Position numbers and translations under genes: made by a program
Notes under the pieces: model-generated
What the model was told of the DNA's origin: nothing
The model's input: the letters and a program-made list of their open reading frames with translations, nothing else
Database searches by the model: none
Origin: Haemonchus contortus
Taxonomy: Eukaryota > Nematoda > Chromadorea > Rhabditida > Trichostrongylidae
NCBI GenBank assembly: GCA_000469685.2
Contig: LS997567.1
Coordinates: 25,975,619-26,039,618 of the forward strand
DNA length: 64,000 nt
Reading direction: 5' to 3'
Shown here: piece by piece, positions 57,861 through 64,000 of the stretch
Numbering within the stretch: position 1 is the first letter of the stretch
How the letters are laid out: the number at the start of each line of letters is the position of its first letter

Positions 57861-59260
57861 CAGCGCCTGTATTTAGTGAGACCACATCGTCTTTCCAGAT
57901 TTTTTAAGCAAACCTCTTACTCTAGCTACTCCAGACAGTAAGAAGACGTTATTCCCTAGGTATGGACTCATTTGCATTCCTTTGCTAAGAACTATCTTAC
58001 TTTCCATATCAGAAAGCACCACCGTTGAGTCAATTTCTTTTTCGCATTTTTCTGTTGCTCTGTCTGCGCAATGCGCCGTTTAGATCAAATGCGATTGCGC
58101 AGGTTTTCCTTTCTTTTGTGGCGCTGGCCACTGATTTGTTCATGATCTTCGTTGCGCAGTAGGGCTAGTTGGTTGCGCTGTAGCATGTGCTCCTTTATCC
58201 TGTGGTGTTGCACCACTGCTGCAACTCGTGCTGTTTAGCAGCATTGTGGGCAAAGCATGTGGCGGTATTTTTCCCATTACACGTTTTGCACGCATCCTTT
58301 GGACACTCTTCAACAAAGTTTCCTACAATAGCACAGTTCAGGCATCTGTTATGCTCACAGAGAACTGTGCGTCTTCTTCCAGTGTATTAATTTCTTGCAA
58401 AACGCAAATTTATGGTCTTCACTAGCACAAAATATGCTATTTGACTTTGGTCGCTTACTCTCTCAGAAAAAGGATGCATTTCCATTAGATTCGGTATGAA
58501 CTATATCGTTTATTCGCTCTTCTTCCGATATAATTTCATCACGGTTGGCCAAGGCATTTTGCAGTACAGAAGCGCCTTCGTCTGACGATGACTCTAACCT
58601 TCGCTTAAGTACTTTCCTATGGTGATCAACGGGAAATTTCATAAGAATCTTCTGTGAGGGGAACGACCCGTCGAGAAGTACCCCTTCTTCTTCAATTGCG
58701 TTACAATCGGGATGATGTTTTCAAACAGTCGGCGCTTTGATCGGAGTGTTGGATTCTCAGCCCTTGCACTTCCTAAGCAGGCTTGCCCAAAGTCTAGAAA
58801 TTCTGGAATTCCTGATTTTTACCATCAAAATAGGGTCATTTGCGCAACACCATCTCCCTCATTGACGCAAACTACCTATAGAAGCTGGGTGACATTTGCG
58901 CATGATCTCGGACGCTCGTGCGCTTACACTCTAGTTGGATAGCAGTTGTTTAGGCAAGTTTAAGGAAGCCATGCGCTCTTGTGACGTACTTTCAACCTGC
59001 TGCTCTTTGTCATCCAATAGCGGGTCATCCGATGAGCCATACATCATGGTGAAGTTATTCAGCGCTTCGATCACTAGATTTGCGAAGAACTAAGCTGAAG
59101 TATCACAGCTTGCGCTCTTGTTGTGCTCTATCGCAGAAAGTTTCCGGGTCTGCGTTTACAGTTACTTCGTTTTCCTTTATAATGCGCTCCAGAAGTGCTT
59201 TGGCAGATTTCAAACATGTTGGGCCACCCAATCATAAAAAGAAGAAACGCAGAGAGAGGA
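57861..59260 (-). pseudogene. BEL/Pao gag with zinc knuckles
   Basis: A minus-strand stretch at 58360-58230 reads CEHNRCLNCAIVGNFVEEC, then PKDACKTCNGKN, the Cys-rich zinc-knuckle zone of nematode Pao gag proteins. Upstream frames at 58720-58440 (GVLLDGSFPSQKILMKF and KRRLESSSDEGAS) and near 59200 (LKSAKALLERIIKENEVTVN) fit gag body sequence. Frames shift repeatedly. Gag would package element RNA. Confidence 0.65.
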
Positions 59261-59559
59261 GAAGGAAACGAAAATTCAAAGGAATCATCAAAAATCTTAG
59301 CGCGTTAGTGTACTCTCAAAAAAAAAGAAAAAAATACAGGTCTGAGCGCTGTCGTTGCAATGCACCTTGCGCGGACGAAAATAAGAAGGTAAAACAAACG
59401 ATTATAAAAATCATACCTCTAAGCAGCCCTGGATCCGAGGTAGAAGTTCTGATGCACCATATAAAGACTTGAGAACGTTTACAAAAATTAAAAGGTAACA
59501 ATATCAAGCACTAAAAATGCCTGCATAGATTAAGAATCGCGGTTCCTCCGCGACATAAA

Positions 59560-59860
59560 TAACGATTAAGGATCGTAGCCCCACCTACTTTACTGCATTC
59601 CCGCCACCTTCGAGAATTGGCCAGATTTCATTTCAGCCCGAGCCATTTTCCCACGCCATAAGACATTTTCGAACGAGATGATGATTCTTCGATTATAGCC
59701 CAGTCCACTTTTAAGGTTTGACAAGTTTTCTATTTGAGCTGTAACCACTTTTCTCACACGCTATAAAACCTTTCCATCAAGGTTACGATTGCGCGCCCAC
59801 CATCGGAATTTGGCCACATTTCTCGTAATCACTTTTCATCACAGCTTCTTCGTAAGGGTG
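59560..59860. repeat. repeat units matching 50855-51120, candidate left-hand LTR remnant of the BEL/Pao element
   Basis: ATTCTTCGATTATAGCCC and ACCACTTTTCTCACACGCTA-type text, in two or three partial units, parallel the units at 50.86-51.12 kb in the same orientation. CACGCTATAAAACC (59756) could be a TATA-type core promoter for an element. Confidence 0.35.
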
Positions 59861-59989
59861 TGAGTGAACGGGCGAGAGTGAAGAATGAGGAAGGATCAGG
59901 GGATAGGCATGATAGAGGGAGAGTGTGTATATAAGGGAGCTACCCTCTCGAGTAAATCATTCCATCCTCAGTGTTTGCCCTAGCATCGT

Positions 59990-61595
59990 CACTGATCAGG
60001 ACTAATCGAAGAAGAAGTAGAGGAAGCCGAAAAAACCGAAGAAGCCGAAGAGTTCAAAGAAGTTTTGCAACGCAATGAAGGCAAAAGAAGTAGGAGGCAA
60101 CACCTGAAAACCCATGGCGTTAGACCCTGGTGTAGAAATATAAAGGGGTCAATCCCCAGGACCTTGTGCCCGGGACTCTCATGGAGGAGTTGGTGGAAGC
60201 TCTTTAACAACTCCCTCGTATTGAGGAAGATTACACAAGGGAAGGGCACGCGGCTCATTTTCCTACGGGAGGTGGACAACTCGAATCATGAGTTGCTCAA
60301 GTCACTTACGCAGGGTCGCGAGTTGGAGGATGTGGAACTCAAGGATTTGCGACAGACCATGGAACCTCACTATCAGACGAAGAAGCTGATATCAGCAGAG
60401 CGTTTTGGCTTTGTGTCGAAGGTCCAGAAGCCAGGCAAGCTCTGCACCGGTGCAATGCGGGGGGGGGGGCAGAAGGCAGCAAACAATTGCAGCTTTGAGG
60501 AAACAAAGAGTCACAGAGATGCGGTGTCAACAACGGTTCTCATTGGAGGACTACTTTCAGTGGGGACAAGGAAGCGGTTGCTGGAAGGAGAGGGTTTCAC
60601 TTCAAAGTGGGCGTTGGAACAAACGGAAGCATTCGAACGAGTTAGAAAAAGTGCTCCACAGTCGAAGGAAGGACCACAGGCCGCAGGAGTAGCCAAGGTA
60701 TGAACGCGTAACCGGCAACCGGCTTGGCATGCGCAAACGAACGAACAAAAGCGGAAACCGAGCAAGGGCCCAGCTCGGAAAGAGTTTGAGTGTAGGGTGT
60801 GCGGGGACTCAGGCAATGCCGGTTACGAGTGTACCAGGAAGCAAAGTGCATACTATAAAGTATGTAAGAAAAAAGGGCATCCAGCGGCGACATTTGGAAG
60901 AGCGCTAGTGTAACCCGCAAATTCTCCCGCCAGGTGCAGTGGTGTGAGGAGCCCGCCGGAGGCTCCAACAGCGGTGAGGACTTGGTAAGTCAGAACGTGA
61001 ACATGGTTGTAAAGTCACGCGTGTCACTGCCGTAGAGCTGACAAGAATCCGGTGTGTTGATAGTGTCCAAGCAGAGCAGTGATGGAGATTGCACCCTCGA
61101 TGGTGGAGAAAGGGCATGCGGCAGTATACGGATGGTAGAAATTGCTAGCACAAAGCTACCAGTAGCAACGAGCAACACCTCGATAAGGGAATGATAGCTA
61201 AGGATACGCCTGTTTGGGGCAGATGGACCAGTCATCAGATGAGCCTGAGCGAATGTTAGATATGGAAGTGAATGGGAAAAGGATTCTATTCGAGTTTTAT
61301 GCCGGCGCATCCCTGTCCATTATTGATGAGAAGACCTGGCACAAGCTAGGCCGACCGCAATTGCAGAAGGCGGAGGTAGCGGCGACGGCATTCGCTGCCA
61401 AGCGGAGTATGCTTCAAGGCAAAGTTCCATTGCAGTTCGAGTACGCCGAAAGAGAGGCGATGATAGATGTACGTGTCTCCAGGGAGGTGAGTCACTCCTT
61501 GTGTGAGAGAGACATGATAAGGATGTTACAGGTTGACTGTGGTCCACACTATGAGATGATTTACATCGTTGTGCAGATGTGTAAAGAAGCAATGA
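59990..61595 (+). pseudogene. Ty3/gypsy gag, zinc knuckles and aspartic protease, inactivated
   Basis: Plus strand. The gag body ends at about 60460-60700 (QKAANNCSFEETKSHRDAV, LIGGLLSVGTRKRLLEGEGF, EQTEAFERVRKSAPQ). A G10 run near 60455 sits at the frame change before it. Two CCHC knuckles at 60785-60895 are both damaged. The first reads CRVCGDSGNAGYEC, with Asn in place of His. The second reads YKVCKKKGHPAATF, with the first and last Cys replaced. The protease at 61255-61500 has LFEFYAGASLSIID, where the catalytic Asp of a D-T/S-G-A site is Tyr. Domain order and the downstream RT support a Ty3/gypsy-type element. Confidence 0.8.
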
Positions 61596-61985
61596 GGGCA
61601 CTATTTACCCTTTACTGCCCCACTCTGTCGAGAAAGGGCTGGATTTTTATCGAATTTTTTCAAAGAAGATGAAACCGGCTAGAAACCCGCCCAAAGGGGC
61701 AATTTGACCCGTAGAACACGAATATCGCATCCACTCATGATAAAAACGCAAGGAACACTAGTTAGAGGCAAGTTTTCAGCAGGATCGGTGACCCAGCGAT
61801 TTAGCGCAGGCGCCTGTAGCGCTAGCGCTAGGCATCTTCATGACAAATGGATGCAATATTCGTGTTCTAAGGGTCAAATTACCCCTGTAGGCAAGTTTCT
61901 AGCCGGTTTCATCTTCTTTGAGAAAACTCGGTAGAAATGAAGCCCTTTCTCGACAAGGTGGGGCAGTAAAGGGTGAATAGTGCCC
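61596..61985. mobile_element. 390-bp inverted-repeat (MITE-like) insertion in the gypsy element
   Basis: The outer ends GGGCACTATTTACCCTTTAC (61596) and, reverse-complemented, GGGCACTATTCACCCTTTAC (61985) start arms of about 150 bp. The arms remain similar to about 61746 and 61836 (GAAGATGAAACCGGCTAGAA in both). It has no coding capacity. It splits the gypsy protease from the RT. Flanking TGA and TAA triplets are compatible with a 3-bp TWA-type target duplication (PIF/Harbinger), but one base differs. Confidence 0.85.
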
Positions 61986-62825
61986 TAAGTTGGAAGAATT
62001 AGTACGTAATGGTACCATAAAAAAGTAGAGAATAGTTAGTGTGCTACGGCGCTGATAGTGCCCAGATCACACGGGAAAATAAGGATTTGTGACGACTATA
62101 TGGTCACAGTGAACTCGCAGTTAGATATGAACCAGTACTCATTGCCCAAGCCAGGTTACTTATTTCATGTAATGCACGGCGGCAAGCGAATCTCAGAGAT
62201 GACTTCTCAGATGCGTATATGCATTTAGAGCTGGAGAAAAGCTCAAGGGAATACAATCCCAACGACACGTATGAACGGACTATTTCGGTATACGGGGAAT
62301 ATTTCAGCAGAAATTGGAAGAAACGCTGGCGGGGATAAAGGGAGTACTGATTTATCTGGACGACAATGCAGCAACGGGTCTAGATGAAAAGACGCCCTTG
62401 AGAAGACTTAAAAAGTCTGAACAGACTGAATGAGGCCGGTTTTCGTTTGAAAAGGGAGAAGTTATAGCTTCAAAAAGGAGGTGGTGTTCTTAGGTCATGT
62501 AGTCGATGAGAGTATAAGACCTTCTCCAAATAAGCTGAAGACGATGATAAACTTGACGGAGCGTAGGTATTTGGAGGAATTACAGTCTTATTTAGGAATG
62601 ATCCAATTTAACGGCAAATTTAGTTTAGCAACGGTAGCAGCGCCGTTGAATAGTATGTGAAGGGAGGGTGCACCCTGGAAATGGGATGTAGAAGGAAAAA
62701 CAGTCTTCAGTCTAGTACGTGAAAAGCTCGCAGCCGCGGATATATTGACGCATTATAATCCAGAAGTTCCGGTTGTCTTGGCTATCGATGCTCCAGGATA
62801 TTATCATTTATCTGATTATTGACAA
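61986..62825 (+). pseudogene. Ty3/gypsy reverse transcriptase and start of RNase H, broken
   Basis: Plus strand pieces: KLEELVRNGTIKK (61990, the pre-RT anchor), ALIVPRSHGKIRICDDYMVT (62050) and QLDMNQYSLPKP (62120). SDAYMHLELEKSS (62210) is the first catalytic Asp strand. GVLIYLDDNAATG (62345) is the catalytic box, usually YLDDI. FLGHVVDESIRPSPNKL (62490), LEELQSYLGMIQFNGKF (62575) and the RNase H start LTHYNPEVPVVLAIDAPGYY (62750) follow. The frame shifts at least four times. The sequence ends abruptly where the satellite begins, and integrase is absent. Confidence 0.85.
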
Positions 62826-62829
62826 GATT

Positions 62830-64000
62830 TTATCATTTACGAGTTCGATGCCGTCCAAACTGAATAGCTCTACTTCTCAAGCAAGGAAGTGCAACATCTA
62901 TAATAACCTATATATCTATAATAACCTATACCGACATTAGGGAAAACTACAAACGTTTTTTTAATCGCGAGTTTTATGTCATTAAACCTGAATATCTCTA
63001 CTTCTCGAGCGATTAAGTGCTACATTCATAATAACATATACAGCGGTTTTGAGAGACTACCAATGTTTTTTTACATTTACGAGTTCGATGACGATCAAAC
63101 TGAATATTTCTATTTCTCAAACAATTAAGTGCTACATTTATAATGACATATATCGCGGTTATGAGAGATTATCTAGCTTTTTTTGTGAACGAGTTCGATG
63201 GCAATCAACCTGAACAGCTCTACTTCTCAAGCAAGGGAGTGCAATATCTATAATAACCTTCAAAGAGAATAAGGCAAACTATCAATTTTTTTTCATTCAA
63301 GAGTTCGATGTCGATCAACCTGAACAGCTCTAGTTCTCAAGCGATTAAGCGCTACGTTTATAAACACAAATAAAGCGGTTTTGTGAGTTTATTGGTGTTT
63401 TTTTCATTTACGAGTTCGACGACGATCAGCGCACATATCTCAACTAATCAAGCGATCGGCAACATTCATAATAACCTATACCGCGGTTTCGATAGATTAT
63501 CAGAGTTTTTCATATATGAGTTCGATGTCGATCAACGTGAACAGCTCTATTTCTCATGCAATTAAGTGCTATTTTTATAAAAACATAAACTGCGGTTTTG
63601 AAAGATTATCAAAGTTTTTTTTTCAGTTACGAGTTCGATGTCGATCAACCTAAACAGCTCTATTTCCCAAGCGATTAAGTGCTCCGTTTATAAAAACATG
63701 TACTGCAGTTTTGGGATATTATCAAGGTTTTTTTCATTTACGAATTCGATGTCGATCAACCTGAACAGCTCTACTTCTAAAGCAAGGAAGTGCAATATCC
63801 ATAGTAACTTTGAAAGAGATTAAGGCAAATTATCAGAGTTTTTTTTGTCATTTCCTAGTTCGATGTCGATCAAATCGAACAGCTCTGTTTCTCAAGCAAT
63901 TAAGTGCCACTTTTATAGAAACATAAACTGCGTTTTTGAAAGGTTATCAAAGTTTTTCATATACGAGTTCGATGTCTATCAAACTGAACAGCTCTATTTC
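62830..64000. repeat. satellite array, about 110-bp period, at least 11 units, running off the window
   Basis: A GAGTTCGATG landmark (with variants) occurs at 62841, 62969, 63081, 63191, 63301, 63412, 63518, 63631, 63742, 63856 and 63964, that is, spacing 106-128 bp. Each unit continues with TCAACCTGAACAGCTCTA, TTCTCAAGCAATTAAGTGC, then ATAATAACATATACCGCGG-type text and a T-rich stretch. Units alternate between two subtypes (AAGGAAGTGCAATATC and AATTAAGTGCTAC). No coding sequence. Confidence 0.9.

Overview
This is eukaryotic, repeat-dominated DNA, most likely from a parasitic nematode of the Strongylida (hookworm-like). That assignment is inference. It rests on the mix of degraded RTE, CR1, Penelope-like, BEL/Pao, Ty3/gypsy and Tc1/mariner elements, on short GT-AG introns with pyrimidine-rich acceptors, and on a receptor-type guanylyl cyclase catalytic domain split into small exons. 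There are no bacterial-style operons, no rRNA genes, no CRISPR array, and no intact long reading frame apart from low-complexity artefacts.

Layout. 0-25.7 kb is a graveyard of transposons. It holds an RTE tail (1-240), a nearly full-length broken RTE-like element on minus (4.0-6.8 kb), a Tc1-like transposase relic (7.26-8.31 kb), a CR1-type endonuclease fragment (9.4-10.2 kb), two RTE-1-type elements on minus (11.1-14.4 and 19.1-23.2 kb) and a further RTE piece on plus (24.3-25.7 kb). The second minus RTE is interrupted by a Tc1-like transposase and a Penelope-like tail. A Tc1/mariner-type element with clear terminal inverted repeats lies at 17.0-18.2 kb. 26.0-26.3 kb is a near-perfect 145-bp-arm palindrome. 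It is followed by four exons of a guanylyl cyclase catalytic domain (26.66-27.78 kb), the only recognisable host-type gene, with one apparently broken splice acceptor. A CR1-type non-LTR element (29.8-33.9 kb, minus) is flanked by about 525-bp direct repeats.

35.3-41.24 kb is an enormous (ACAT)n microsatellite, of which about 4.5 kb is uninterrupted. A diverged ATGT-based array (41.24-42.15 kb) runs on from it in the opposite strand sense. The very long 'proteins' predicted there are artefacts, because this tetranucleotide has no stop codon in any frame. 42.4-44.0 kb holds two related, exon-like minus-strand blocks of unknown function. 44.0-46.1 kb is a pair of inverted dispersed repeats with a tRNA-like box A/box B segment and a strong hairpin. 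49.28-50.73 kb is a Penelope-like fragment (GIY-YIG endonuclease) with about 400-bp inverted arms and hammerhead-like motifs. 51.8-59.25 kb is a decayed BEL/Pao retrotransposon on minus (gag, protease, RT/RNase H, integrase, DUF5641-like) followed by an envelope-like glycoprotein relic. 60.0-62.8 kb is a decayed Ty3/gypsy element on plus carrying a 390-bp inverted-repeat insertion. The window ends inside a satellite of about 110 bp period (62.8-64.0 kb).

No functional gene network can be read from this window. The content is nested mobile elements in one or two diluted host loci. The most notable structures are the giant tetranucleotide tract, the long direct repeats around the CR1 element, and the inverted Penelope arrangement with ribozyme-like motifs.
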